Notes: generated by a model from the letters alone, not told the origin. A stretch of 64,000 nucleotides of DNA from Euzebyella marina (GCF_014855515.1 NZ_JACYFK010000002.1:867131-931130), one strand, 5' to 3'; shown: positions 46,052 through 54,042, numbered from the stretch's first letter. Numbers and translations are program-made.

Positions 46052-46474
46052 ATGAAAACGTATTTATTAAGTTCAATTCTTTTGGTGCTAACCGTGTTCA
46101 GCATAAACAAAACACAGGCACAGCAAATGGACAACGACACAAACAATTATGTGGTACTGACCAAAAAAGTGCCTCAATTACAACCTATAATTCTAACGGC
46201 TAAAGCCCTTAAGGCCGAAGAAGGCGATTCCTTTGGCGATTTTCAAGTCATCATATGTGGCAAGGAAATAGGTGACATCACAGATGTTGAAAAAATGGGC
46301 GACTTCGTAAAAAAGGCTAAAAAAGCAGGTGTAAAAATCATAGCCTGTGGTTTTTCACTCAAGAAGTTCAAGGTAGATAAAACAAAAGTCCCTAAAGAAA
46401 TTGAGATTGTCGAGAACGGAATTCTCTACAACTTTCAGCTTCAGAAAAAAGGGTATAAAAGTATTAGCCTGTAA
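46052..46474 (+). CDS. Secreted DsrE-like sulfur-relay protein
   Basis: 140 residues with a signal peptide (LLSSILLVLTVFSINKTQAQ). The mature part is a DsrE/F-like fold: a strand ending at C69 in QVIICGKEIGD and the conserved active-site-type C99 in VKIIACGFSLKKF. DsrE proteins carry persulfide sulfur; export to the periplasm fits cooperation with the SoxB-like and TlpA-like proteins that follow. Its TAA overlaps the ATG of the next gene (TAATG), implying translational coupling. Confidence 0.8.
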   Translation: MKTYLLSSILLVLTVFSINKTQAQQMDNDTNNYVVLTKKVPQLQPIILTAKALKAEEGDSFGDFQVIICGKEIGDITDVEKMGDFVKKAKKAGVKIIACGFSLKKFKVDKTKVPKEIEIVENGILYNFQLQKKGYKSISL

Positions 46475-48159
46475 TGAATGAAAACGCAATGTTTACAACT
46501 ATGAAAACAACTAACAGTAATATTTTGACGGCTATTTCCCTTATAGCAATAATGGTAGTGACGGTTGGCTGCAAAACAGAAAAATCAAATAAAATGAACA
46601 GTCTCAATAAATCAAAGGATACTTTAAGTATTACCGTACTTCAAACAGCCGATATTCACGGCCAACTCGACACACACCCTGAACTATTCTGGGAAAACGA
46701 AAAAATAGTATTTAAAGACCGTGGCGGCCTCGCCAATATCAAGACACTGTTTGAGCAAGAAAGGCCAAAAAACCCAAATCATACTATCATCGTTGACGGT
46801 GGTGACCTTATACAGGGTAGTGGTTATACCGCACTATCAGAAGGAAAGGTTATGCCTGAACTTATTAAAAATATGGGGTATGATGTCATCATCCCTGGCA
46901 ACTGGGAAGTAGTATATGGTAAGGATGTGATGATGGACGTAATGAAAGGTTATGAAACTGATGTAATCGTCCAGAATATGTATCACGAAGAGAGTAACGT
47001 ACCTTTGTTTCCTGCCTATTCCGTTAAGGAAATCGAGGGTTTACGTATCGGGTTTATGGGTATCAATGACCCAGACGTGCCCGTACGTCAAAATCCAATA
47101 TTTAGTAAAGGTATTGGGTTCAGCGGTCTAACCGAAGACCTTAAAAATCAGGTGGATGAGTTAAAAATGAATGAAAACCTAGACCTACTCTTTTTGGTAA
47201 CGCACATCGGTATTTTCAAACAGGTGGAACTTGCTAATAACCCTATTGCAGAAAATGTAGACTATATATTGGGAAATGATACTCACGAGCGTGTACGAGA
47301 ACCCATTCAAGGTAAGTATGCCAAAGTCACTGAACCTGGCGCATTCGGTTCTTTCGTTGGTAAGTTGACGCTTCATTTTATCGATGGCAAATTAGTGGGT
47401 GACGAATATGAACTAATTGACGTTGACCCAGAGGTATTCCCAGCGAATAAAGAAATTCAAGAATTGGTGGACAAGGCAAAAGAACCATACAAAGACCACT
47501 TGGAAACGGTGATGGGATATACTAAAAAACCTCTCTATCGATATCTTACCGTAGAGAACCCGATGGACAATATGATTACAGATGCGGCTCGCTGGAAGAC
47601 GGGTGTTGACATAGCCATTTCAAATGGGTTTCGATTTGGTAACCCAATTTTTCCCGAAAAGGGTAACCCTGCACCTATTACTCGCGCAAATCTTTGGAAT
47701 TTACTTCCCGTGAATGAAAAGGTGAAAACAGGAAAGGCAACCGGCAAACAAATAAAAAAATGGTTGGAAAAAGAAATGCACAACGCATTTGCGCAAGACC
47801 CGACCGAACGTTTCGGTGGTTGGCTGGTACGATTTTCAGGAATGAAGGTCAACTTCAACAGTCAAAATGAAAAAGGTCAAAGAATCAATAGTTTAACCGT
47901 AAACGGCGAACCAATGGAAGATGATGATTATTATACCATTTCGGCCTGTGTACGCCCCGGCGACCCAATTGACAACCTTTGTAGGATGTCAGGTGTTAAG
48001 GATGTTGAAGTAAAAGACTATACCATTCACGAAGTCGTGGAAGAGTATTTGAATGAACATTCACCGGTATCTCCTATTATTGATGGAAGAGCATATGCAG
48101 AGGACCTTGGGGAATATTCTTTCTCTACTGTGCCTCAAACCGATTATAAATTTCAGTAA
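46474..48159 (+). CDS. SoxB-like metallophosphoesterase/5'-nucleotidase family lipoprotein
   Basis: 561 residues. Lipoprotein signal with lipobox VTVGC (C33); ATGs at 46489 and 46501 are alternative starts closer to it. Metal-binding motifs: D60-H62 in QTADIHGQL, D108 in VDGGD, GNWEVVYG (142-149), THIG and GNDTHERV. The third motif has Trp where 5'-nucleotidases have His (GNHE), as in the thiosulfohydrolase SoxB (GxWE type). The C-terminal 5'-nucleotidase domain is present (about 335-520). With DoxX, DsrE and TlpA next to it, hydrolysis of a protein-bound sulfur group in the periplasm is more likely than nucleotidase activity. No SoxYZ or SoxAX genes are in the window. Confidence 0.8.
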   Translation: MNENAMFTTMKTTNSNILTAISLIAIMVVTVGCKTEKSNKMNSLNKSKDTLSITVLQTADIHGQLDTHPELFWENEKIVFKDRGGLANIKTLFEQERPKNPNHTIIVDGGDLIQGSGYTALSEGKVMPELIKNMGYDVIIPGNWEVVYGKDVMMDVMKGYETDVIVQNMYHEESNVPLFPAYSVKEIEGLRIGFMGINDPDVPVRQNPIFSKGIGFSGLTEDLKNQVDELKMNENLDLLFLVTHIGIFKQVELANNPIAENVDYILGNDTHERVREPIQGKYAKVTEPGAFGSFVGKLTLHFIDGKLVGDEYELIDVDPEVFPANKEIQELVDKAKEPYKDHLETVMGYTKKPLYRYLTVENPMDNMITDAARWKTGVDIAISNGFRFGNPIFPEKGNPAPITRANLWNLLPVNEKVKTGKATGKQIKKWLEKEMHNAFAQDPTERFGGWLVRFSGMKVNFNSQNEKGQRINSLTVNGEPMEDDDYYTISACVRPGDPIDNLCRMSGVKDVEVKDYTIHEVVEEYLNEHSPVSPIIDGRAYAEDLGEYSFSTVPQTDYKFQ

Positions 48160-48170
48160 AAATTTAAATT

Positions 48171-48782
48171 ATGGATAACAGCAAAAAAAGCAAACACACG
48201 AAAAAAACTTGGATTCAATATGGAATTTTTGCAATAGCCGGAATTACACTTTATGTCACAGGTTTGCATACCGAGGTAATAGGTTTCGCGCAACGTGGAA
48301 TACTTGAAACTGGTTTAATGAATCCGAATGTTGAAGATGTTGCTCAAGATAGTAACATTGAAAATAAAGTAATGGCAAAAGCAGATTACAATCTGGATTT
48401 ATTAGATAAGGACGGAAATGTCATATCTCTCAAAAATTTCGAGGGCAAAGTCATATTTTTAAATTTTTGGGCTACGTGGTGCCCACCTTGTGTGGCAGAA
48501 ATGCCAAGTATTGAAAATTTACACAAGGATATGGGTAACGATGTAGTTTTTGTAATGCTCTCTTTTGACAATAATTTTGAAACCGCGAAAGAGTATATGA
48601 AAGGTAAGGAATATAATTTGCCCATATATTCGGTGGCCGGTAACATTCCTAATGTATATGATTCGAATGCCTTGCCTACCACCTATGTTATTAATGTAGA
48701 AGGAAATATTGTCTTGACCCACAAAGGGATGGCTGATTATAACAATGAGGAATTTAGGGGATTTCTTATCGGTTTGATGTAA
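48171..48782 (+). CDS. TlpA-like membrane-anchored thioredoxin
   Basis: 203 residues. A single N-terminal membrane anchor (about 14-32) is followed by a periplasmic thioredoxin domain with WCPPC (C104, C107) and the cis-Pro in ALPTTYVIN. TlpA/ResA-like proteins reduce disulfides in the periplasm; in Sox systems the SoxW/SoxS thioredoxins keep carrier cysteines active. It is the last gene of the operon and is followed directly by a strong terminator. Confidence 0.9.
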   Translation: MDNSKKSKHTKKTWIQYGIFAIAGITLYVTGLHTEVIGFAQRGILETGLMNPNVEDVAQDSNIENKVMAKADYNLDLLDKDGNVISLKNFEGKVIFLNFWATWCPPCVAEMPSIENLHKDMGNDVVFVMLSFDNNFETAKEYMKGKEYNLPIYSVAGNIPNVYDSNALPTTYVINVEGNIVLTHKGMADYNNEEFRGFLIGLM

Positions 48783-48803
48783 TGTGATTACCACAAATAA
48801 GAT

Positions 48804-48845
48804 AAACCGCATTGGGTATCACATCCAATACGGTTTGTTTTTTTT
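48804..48845. terminator. Bidirectional-looking rho-independent terminator
   Basis: Stem AAACCGCATTGG / CCAATACGGTTT (one mismatch) with a 9-nt loop, followed by TGTTTTTTTT on the plus strand. It ends the TlpA operon and lies 19 bp from the stop of the convergent dps gene. Confidence 0.85.
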
Positions 48846-48863
48846 AATATAATTATTTGCAAT

Positions 48864-49337
48864 TCAATCTAGATATGCAGATAGCATCCACACCAATTTT
48901 TCCTGTTCTACGATATACTCGCTCATCAGGGCAACTGTACCTTCGTCGCCAGCTTCCGCTGCAAGTGCCAATATCGTCCGTTCTTTTTTCAATAAGATAC
49001 CAAGTGACCCAATAATATTATCAACTGCAGTCGCGCCATCCGTCACATTCTCGACCGATTTTATTTCTGAAGTTTTGAGGTAGCCCTCATAAGAATGGAT
49101 GGGGGTTGCTCCCAATGTCAATGCACGTTCGGCCAGTTCATCAATTTTCACCAAAGCCTCGTTGTACAATTTTTCGAATTTCAAATGCAGTTCAAAGAAC
49201 TTCTTACCCTTGATGTTCCAATGAAATCCCCGTAAGTTCATGTAGAACAATTGGTAATTGGATAATAGGTCATTAAGCTTTTTTGCGACGTCTTCTGATG
49301 CGACAGCATCCAATCCTATTTTATTTATGTTACCCAT
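48864..49337 (-). CDS. dps: Dps-family DNA-binding ferritin
   Basis: 157 residues. The ferroxidase segment is NLRGFHWNIKGKKFFELHLKFEKLYNE (two parts: FHWN with metal His, then FEKLYNEALVKIDELAERAL with metal Asp/Glu), with TLGATPIHS after it, as in Dps. Dps oxidises ferrous iron with peroxide and protects DNA. It ends the operon peroxiredoxin - MBL/rhodanese - dps, 6 bp after the MBL gene. Confidence 0.92.
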   Translation of the reverse strand: MGNINKIGLDAVASEDVAKKLNDLLSNYQLFYMNLRGFHWNIKGKKFFELHLKFEKLYNEALVKIDELAERALTLGATPIHSYEGYLKTSEIKSVENVTDGATAVDNIIGSLGILLKKERTILALAAEAGDEGTVALMSEYIVEQEKLVWMLSAYLD

Positions 49338-49343
49338 AACCTT

Positions 49344-50672
49344 TTATTTAAAATCATTAATGTTTTCACTCAAGTCAAATACGGTGGTGTCCTTGAATGA
49401 TTTCTCCAAAATGCTGCTTCCTGCTGCGCTGCGGTAGCCGCCTGCGCAATGTACAACGAGCGGCTTATCGGTCGGGATTTGTTTAAGTGTATCCCTTAAT
49501 TCGTTGAGAGGGTGTTCCAGAGCGTTTTCAAAAAACTTTCCATCATTGATCTCACTCTGATTTCGTATGTCCACAATGGTATAGTTCGATGGATTTTGTT
49601 TAAAATCTTCCAAGTCGAGATCAGCACTCTGCTTTAAATTTTCTGTCCCCAAAGTGATTACCGATTCAAGTTGGGTCTCATAACCGATCTTCGAAACCCG
49701 CTCCAATATATCATGAAGTTCGCTGGGGTCTTCAATAATCAAATGAAAGGCTTCCATAGGTTCGACAATGGACCCTAGCCAAGTCTCAAACTTATCATTT
49801 TCAGAAGTGGCCTGGATATTGATGCTCCCTGGCAGATGACCTTCTTTGAATTTCGCTTCTTTTCGGGTATCGACAAGCAATCCTTTGACCGATGTATGGT
49901 ACTGGAAAGGTACTTTGGCAATCGCCTTTCTAACATTTTCCGCTCCGGATTTATTGATATCCACATTGAACCCGAAATAAGAAGGGATGAACGGTTGGCT
50001 ATCCAACAATGTGCTTACAAAATCATCTTTGGTTTGTTCTCTGAAAGCCCAGTTGCCCATGCGCTCATTTCCTAGGGTACTGCTATTATCACTACTAAGA
50101 TTCTTACCACACAGGGATCCCGCTCCATGCGCAGGATAAATCAGGGCGTCGTTGGGCAAATCTTTGAATTTCTTCTGAATGGTATCGTACATCATTTCAG
50201 CCAATTCTTGACGTTTAGCGGTCATGTTGCCCGCTTTTTCCCTGAGGTCGGGTCTGCCTACGTCGCCAATAAAGAGGGTGTCTCCGGTAAATAAGGAGGT
50301 CTCGTCACCGTCTTTGGCAACTATAGTGATGCTATCCGGGGAATGGCCAGGCGTATTGATGGCAAATAGGGTGGCATCTCCAATGGAAATGGCATCGCCT
50401 TCATCAAATGAGGTGTGTGGATAATCGGCACCCAACTTTTTACTATTATAAATTGTAGCTCCAGTTTCCTCGTGAATCTGAAGGTGAGAACTTACAAAAT
50501 CGGCGTGTGGGTGTGTTTCAATAACCGCAACGATTTTGCATTTGTTTTCTTTGGCAAACGCATAATATTGCGTGGCATTTCTTTCAGGATCAATTATAGC
50601 CATTTCACCTTTGCTTACAATGGCATAGGAATAGTGGGCCAATGGTTTGTATTCGAATTGCTTTATATTCAT
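49344..50672 (-). CDS. Persulfide dioxygenase-rhodanese fusion (CstB-like, MBL fold plus two rhodanese domains)
   Basis: 442 residues from the ATG at 50672; the frame extends to 50726 but the family starts MNIKQFEYKPLAHYSY. Residues 1-235 are an MBL domain of ETHE1/persulfide-dioxygenase type: ETHPHADFVSS, TPGHSPDS, GDTLFIGDVGRPDL and YPAHGAGS. A first rhodanese-like domain (about 260-345) lacks the catalytic Cys; the second (about 370-442) has VHCAGGYRSA with an active Cys. MBL - inactive rhodanese - active rhodanese is the CstB architecture, which oxidises low-molecular-weight persulfides to thiosulfate or sulfite. The product thiosulfate links it to the YeeE and SoxB-like genes. Confidence 0.9.
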   Translation of the reverse strand: MNIKQFEYKPLAHYSYAIVSKGEMAIIDPERNATQYYAFAKENKCKIVAVIETHPHADFVSSHLQIHEETGATIYNSKKLGADYPHTSFDEGDAISIGDATLFAINTPGHSPDSITIVAKDGDETSLFTGDTLFIGDVGRPDLREKAGNMTAKRQELAEMMYDTIQKKFKDLPNDALIYPAHGAGSLCGKNLSSDNSSTLGNERMGNWAFREQTKDDFVSTLLDSQPFIPSYFGFNVDINKSGAENVRKAIAKVPFQYHTSVKGLLVDTRKEAKFKEGHLPGSINIQATSENDKFETWLGSIVEPMEAFHLIIEDPSELHDILERVSKIGYETQLESVITLGTENLKQSADLDLEDFKQNPSNYTIVDIRNQSEINDGKFFENALEHPLNELRDTLKQIPTDKPLVVHCAGGYRSAAGSSILEKSFKDTTVFDLSENINDFK

Positions 50673-50733
50673 CTCGTTTGATTTAAAAAGATTGGTACTT
50701 TCTAAAAATATGCCAATTGCGTGCATATATGTG

Positions 50734-51402
50734 TTACGAAAGATTCTTCTTTGCTAGGTACCAAGTTACCTTTTCAACAGAATCATCTTCAAGTCTCTTG
50801 TTCAATTCATCCAAAGATTTTGGTGGCGGAACAATGGCTTTCTCACCTTTCTTCCAATCCAAGGGCATTGCCACGCCATGTTTGTCCGAAGTCTGAAGTG
50901 CTTCCAAAGCCCTAAGAATTTCATCCATGTTCCTACCTACATTCAATGGGTAGTACATAATCAGTCTGATTTTCTTTTTAGGATCGATAAAGAATACCGC
51001 TCTAACGGCTGCTGTTTCGCTCTCATTGGGTTGGAGCATCCCGTACAGTTTGGATACTTTCATATCCAAATCGGCAATAATGGGAAAGTCAAAATACACC
51101 CCCGTATTTTCCCTTACATTTTGTACCCAACCCAAATGGGCGTGTATGCTATCGATACTTAGCCCCAAAAGTTCAGTGTTCAGGGCATCAAATTCTTTTT
51201 TTCTGGTCGCAAAGCCGCTCATTTCCGTGGTACATACGGGCGTAAAATCAGCGGGATGCGAGAACATGACGATCCATTTGTCCTTTGCAAATTCTGACAA
51301 TTTTATTTTTCCTTTAGTGGTCACCGCCTCAAAGTCAGGTGCATCATCACCTATTCGTGGCATTGTCTTGATTTCTTCGTTCAAAACATTTAAGTTTTCC
51401 AT
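50734..51402 (-). CDS. Peroxiredoxin, Prx6-like
   Basis: 222 residues (a second ATG at residue 14 is possible). The peroxidatic Cys is C57 in SHPADFTPVCTTEM, and the C-terminal extension (LNVGRNMDEILRALEALQ, then AMPLDWKKGEKAIVPPP) is typical of the Prx6 subfamily. It reduces peroxides, and persulfides or polysulfides are possible substrates in this setting. First gene of the operon with the CstB-like gene and dps; 61 bp separate it from the CstB-like start. Confidence 0.93.
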   Translation of the reverse strand: MENLNVLNEEIKTMPRIGDDAPDFEAVTTKGKIKLSEFAKDKWIVMFSHPADFTPVCTTEMSGFATRKKEFDALNTELLGLSIDSIHAHLGWVQNVRENTGVYFDFPIIADLDMKVSKLYGMLQPNESETAAVRAVFFIDPKKKIRLIMYYPLNVGRNMDEILRALEALQTSDKHGVAMPLDWKKGEKAIVPPPKSLDELNKRLEDDSVEKVTWYLAKKNLS

Positions 51403-51441
51403 AGTTCTATAAGTTATATTTATTATTTTATAAATTCAATA

Positions 51442-51485
51442 TAAAATTAAACTATGGTTGTAAAGTGTGCAGTAACCTAGGTTAC
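51442..51485 (-). promoter_or_regulatory. Operator GTAACCTAGGTTAC plus -7 element, peroxiredoxin operon promoter
   Basis: Perfect palindrome at 51472-51485, identical over all 14 bp to the one at 42431-42444, then exactly 22 bp, then TAATTTTA (51449-51442), a 7-of-8 match to TAnnTTTG. A leader of about 36 nt precedes the ATG at 51402. Confidence 0.75.
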
Positions 51486-51522
51486 ACAGGTTTCATTTAA
51501 CTTCCATTTAACGTTCCTGGGG

Positions 51523-51954
51523 TCACTTTTTGGTGCCGACCATACGTATGACGCTTGCCTTTCCTTTATGATATTGACCTTCGTTCAAGTTGATTTTTTC
51601 TTTTCGCAAGAGGTAAAATTCTAGGAATTTAAACTCCTCTTCCATTTCTTCCAATGAAAACAACATTTTTTCGTCTTTGGCCCCCCCAGATTCCAAACTA
51701 AGCTGTTCCTTCGAAAAGGCTTCGAAAATTACTTTACCCCCTGGTCTGACCAGTGATAATATTTTTTCAGAGGCCTGCTTTCGAATATCAGAAGGAAAAT
51801 GGGCATAGATGAATGCGACGACATCAAATTGTCGTTCTGAATAGAAATCCAAAACGGAAGACACTTTATAATCAATAAGGGCATTTTGTGATTTTGCCAA
51901 TGTCATGGCTTTTTGGCGGGCCGTGTCACTGATGTCGAAAGCGGTGACTGGCAA
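51523..51954 (-). pseudogene. Class I SAM methyltransferase (TehB-like), N-terminus missing
   Basis: 143 codons covering VTAFDISDTARQKAMTLAKS, FDVVAFIYAHFP and VRPGGKVIFEAFS, that is, motifs after the SAM-binding GxGxG. The normal first 50-55 residues including motif I are absent; in their place the DNA upstream encodes a RhuM-type fragment in another frame. A truncated pseudogene formed by deletion or recombination is the simplest reading. Confidence 0.7.
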
Positions 51955-52138
51955 AGATATTTTTCAAAAGTAGGCCAATGGTATCGGAATCTTTATCAAA
52001 CAACTCTGCCATTTGTCTTTGATTTAACCAAATGGTATCATTATTCAACCGTATTTCTATGCTTAATTTACCACCGTATAATATAATCTCCCCCTGTTCA
52101 TCCTGTTTTAAGCTAAAGTTATAATCAAAAAAGAACAA
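51926..52138 (-). pseudogene. RhuM-family N-terminal fragment
   Basis: 70 codons from a TTG. GEIILYGGKLSIEIRLNNDT and WLNQRQMAELFDKDSDTIG are the N-terminal domain of virulence RhuM-family proteins. Homology stops at LLLKNIF and a stop follows after ASHRFRHQ. The complete family is about 300 residues, so this is a remnant; its breakpoint coincides with that of the methyltransferase. Confidence 0.65.
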
Positions 52139-52529
52139 ATTACAATTCCGATTAATATCCCTTCTTTAAAAGATATTAGAATCACAATTTTTTAGCATTT
52201 AATTATTAAAAATATTGACCCTAATTGGTATCTATTGGTGACAACTTCCTTGTTCGGTAATTGTACTTTGACTTGTTCGGTTTGTAATCTTGAAAATACT
52301 TTTTTGAACTTTTTATTAAATAACCATTTCTGAATTATCAATTGTAGAAAATGGGGAAGGCTGCCATCCGAAAGCCTGATCGATACTTTCTTTTAAGCAC
52401 GATAGAGGAATGTTCTGTTACAAAAAGAACCATCTTTCTGTTTTATTCTTTATCTAGATGTTAACCTTTTCCATTTCTGAACATTAATTATCAATAAGCA
52501 TAAAACAATACGAATTAAACTATTTTATT
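52139..52529. other. Intergenic 391 bp with first copy of a 39-bp repeat
   Basis: AT-rich, no gene. A 39-bp sequence starting ATTTCTGAATTATCAATTG at 52326-52364 recurs at 53177-53215 with five mismatches, on the other side of the collagen-like gene. Confidence 0.5.
52326..52364 (+). repeat. 39-bp direct repeat, copy 1
   Basis: 34 of 39 positions match copy 2 (53177-53215); both end in GGGAAGGCT. The copies flank the lipoprotein gene 52530-53081. Confidence 0.55.
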
Positions 52530-53081
52530 ATGAAGATTATGAAATTCTGTATTCTGTTACATTTTGTTCTTGGATCTGTCTTGATTTCCTGTGAGAAGGA
52601 AGGTCCCGAGGGGCCTGTGGGACCAGAAGGACCCCAAGGTGAACAGGGAGTAGCAGGTCCTCAAGGGGAACAAGGCCTCCAAGGTGAATCCGGTGAAGAT
52701 GGGAACGCCAATGTTATATCGTCTGATTGGTTTGATGTTTCTTGGTCAACTAACCCCGGAACCTTTGGCTATCATGACCAAACCGCTACGGATATAACAG
52801 CCCAAGACTTGGAAGATTCGGTCATCCTCGTGTATTTTGAAAATTCTACTTACGTTTACCCGCTTCCCATGACCTGGTCAGCAACCTTAACCGTAAATTT
52901 TGCTTTTCAAGAGGGGCGAATTAGAATTTATTACAGAACGGATACGAGCAGTTCGGCTCCGGAAGGGAGAGCAAGATATATTATTATACCTTCGTCTTCG
53001 GTGAGTAGCAAAGCGGAAAGCCTGAATTACAATAAAATGACCTATCAAAAGTTAGTGGACCATTTTGGATTGGATTATTAA
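52530..53081 (+). CDS. Lipoprotein with short collagen-like repeat
   Basis: 183 residues. Lipobox LISCE (Cys21), then a Gly-X-Y collagen-like run of about twelve triplets (GPEGPVGPEGPQGEQG and onward to about residue 57), then a beta-rich domain of about 120 residues (VISSDWFDVSW through FQEGRIRIYYRT). Such proteins are surface lipoproteins of unknown role in Bacteroidota. The gene is flanked by 39-bp direct repeats, which may reflect its insertion as a cassette. Confidence 0.8.
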   Translation: MKIMKFCILLHFVLGSVLISCEKEGPEGPVGPEGPQGEQGVAGPQGEQGLQGESGEDGNANVISSDWFDVSWSTNPGTFGYHDQTATDITAQDLEDSVILVYFENSTYVYPLPMTWSATLTVNFAFQEGRIRIYYRTDTSSSAPEGRARYIIIPSSSVSSKAESLNYNKMTYQKLVDHFGLDY

Positions 53082-53157
53082 AGATTTTCAAGGCAAACTA
53101 TTGAACCTGGGCAATCTCCCGCTTTTTCCATTTAGTATGTGGACAAGGTGATTAAGC

Positions 53158-53216
53158 TGTAGCCTTCCCCAAAAAGATTTCTGAATTAGCAATTGTAGAA
53201 AACAGGGAAGGCTACA
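53158..53216 (+). repeat. Inverted repeat enclosing copy 2 of the 39-bp repeat
   Basis: Arms TGTAGCCTTCCC and GGGAAGGCTACA are exact complements separated by about 35 bp; the loop and right arm contain copy 2 of the direct repeat. The left arm is missing at copy 1. It could be a small non-autonomous element. Confidence 0.5.
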
Positions 53217-53280
53217 AATTGGATTACTTGCCATTTTTGTTAGATTATAAATTCACAGTTCGCAAACATGATTATTTGGA

Positions 53281-53328
53281 AAAGGCCAAGATTTAAACTT
53301 GGCCTTTAATGTGGGGGTTAACTTTGCT
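53281..53328 (+). repeat. Hairpin-plus-tail element, copy 1
   Basis: Perfect stem AAAGGCCAAG / CTTGGCCTTT with loop ATTTAAA, followed by a G-rich run and TTAACTTTGC. A second, similar unit follows at 53500-53547. Without a T tract directly after the stem it is a weak terminator at best. Confidence 0.5.
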
Positions 53329-53499
53329 AAACCAGCATATGTATTAAAACTGCACAGTCTTAATAATGTAACATAGGCTAGTTTTGGCTCAGAACAAGAA
53401 CGCAATCAAGTGCTTTATATTACCTACATACCAACGCAAATTCCTACATGATTAGTAACAAACTGACTATATCAAATCTTTTTACTCAACATAACAATA

Positions 53500-53547
53500 A
53501 AGGCCAGGACAAGCCTGACCTTTACGGGGAATTTAAACTTTGCCTTA
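53500..53547 (+). repeat. Hairpin-plus-tail element, copy 2
   Basis: Stem AAAGGCCAGG / CCTGACCTTT (one mismatch) with loop ACAAG, then ACGGGGAATTTAAACTTTGC, resembling the tail of copy 1. Confidence 0.45.
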
Positions 53548-53647
53548 GGTCCCCACTAACTAACATGAGAGCGATACCGCAGTATTAATTTAACAAAATA
53601 TTTTGATTTAAATGCTTTATTTTTAATTTTTTTAACAAATAATTTTC

Positions 53648-53869
53648 CTACATATAATCGCTTTTTAGAGGTTGGAACAAAATGTCTTGTTCCACCACCA
53701 AATTATCATATTGACTCGCCATTTTTAGCTCTTCTTTATCCGGGAAAAATCCGACCACGATTAAATCTGTATCTGCCCTTACATGGTCTTGGATTTCGGC
53801 TCCCCTCTCTGCCAACACCTTGGCCAGTTCGGTATAATGGTGGTATCCCGTGAAGGTTCCGGTAACCAC
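53648..53869 (-). CDS. Single BRCT-like domain protein, start uncertain
   Basis: 73 residues from a GTG. VTGTFTGYHHYTELAKVLAE, then GAEIQDHV, TDLIVVG and a final LVVEQDILF follow the BRCT pattern found in NAD-dependent DNA ligase and RFC1. The open frame continues 18 codons upstream (KLFKVQKVVVTG, which restores the first BRCT strand) but has no ATG, GTG or TTG there, so either a rare start is used or the 5' end is lost. It lies downstream of the SRAP-like gene on the same strand. Confidence 0.6.
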   Translation of the reverse strand: MVTGTFTGYHHYTELAKVLAERGAEIQDHVRADTDLIVVGFFPDKEELKMASQYDNLVVEQDILFQPLKSDYM

Positions 53870-54042
53870 AACTTTTTGTACCTTAAATAGTTTTGTTTTA
53901 TTAATTGAATTGAGTATTCTCTCAATCGTTTGCGTTTATCAATCTATTTATTCAGATATTTAGTGATCAGCTCTTTCTTTTCATACTCTTCCGGACATTG
54001 AAAGACTGGTTTTAGTATTCCGGCCAGCTCCTCGGTTCGCTT

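Larger units (their letters stand above)
53082..53647. other. Intergenic 566 bp with repeats and hairpins
   Basis: No gene seen. It contains copy 2 of the 39-bp repeat inside an inverted repeat (53159-53215) and two related hairpins with a shared downstream sequence (53281-53328 and 53500-53547). Confidence 0.5.

Noticed and set aside
52139..53647. CRISPR-like array from the repeats and hairpins
   Set aside because: There are only two copies of each repeat, with no regular spacers and no cas genes in the window.
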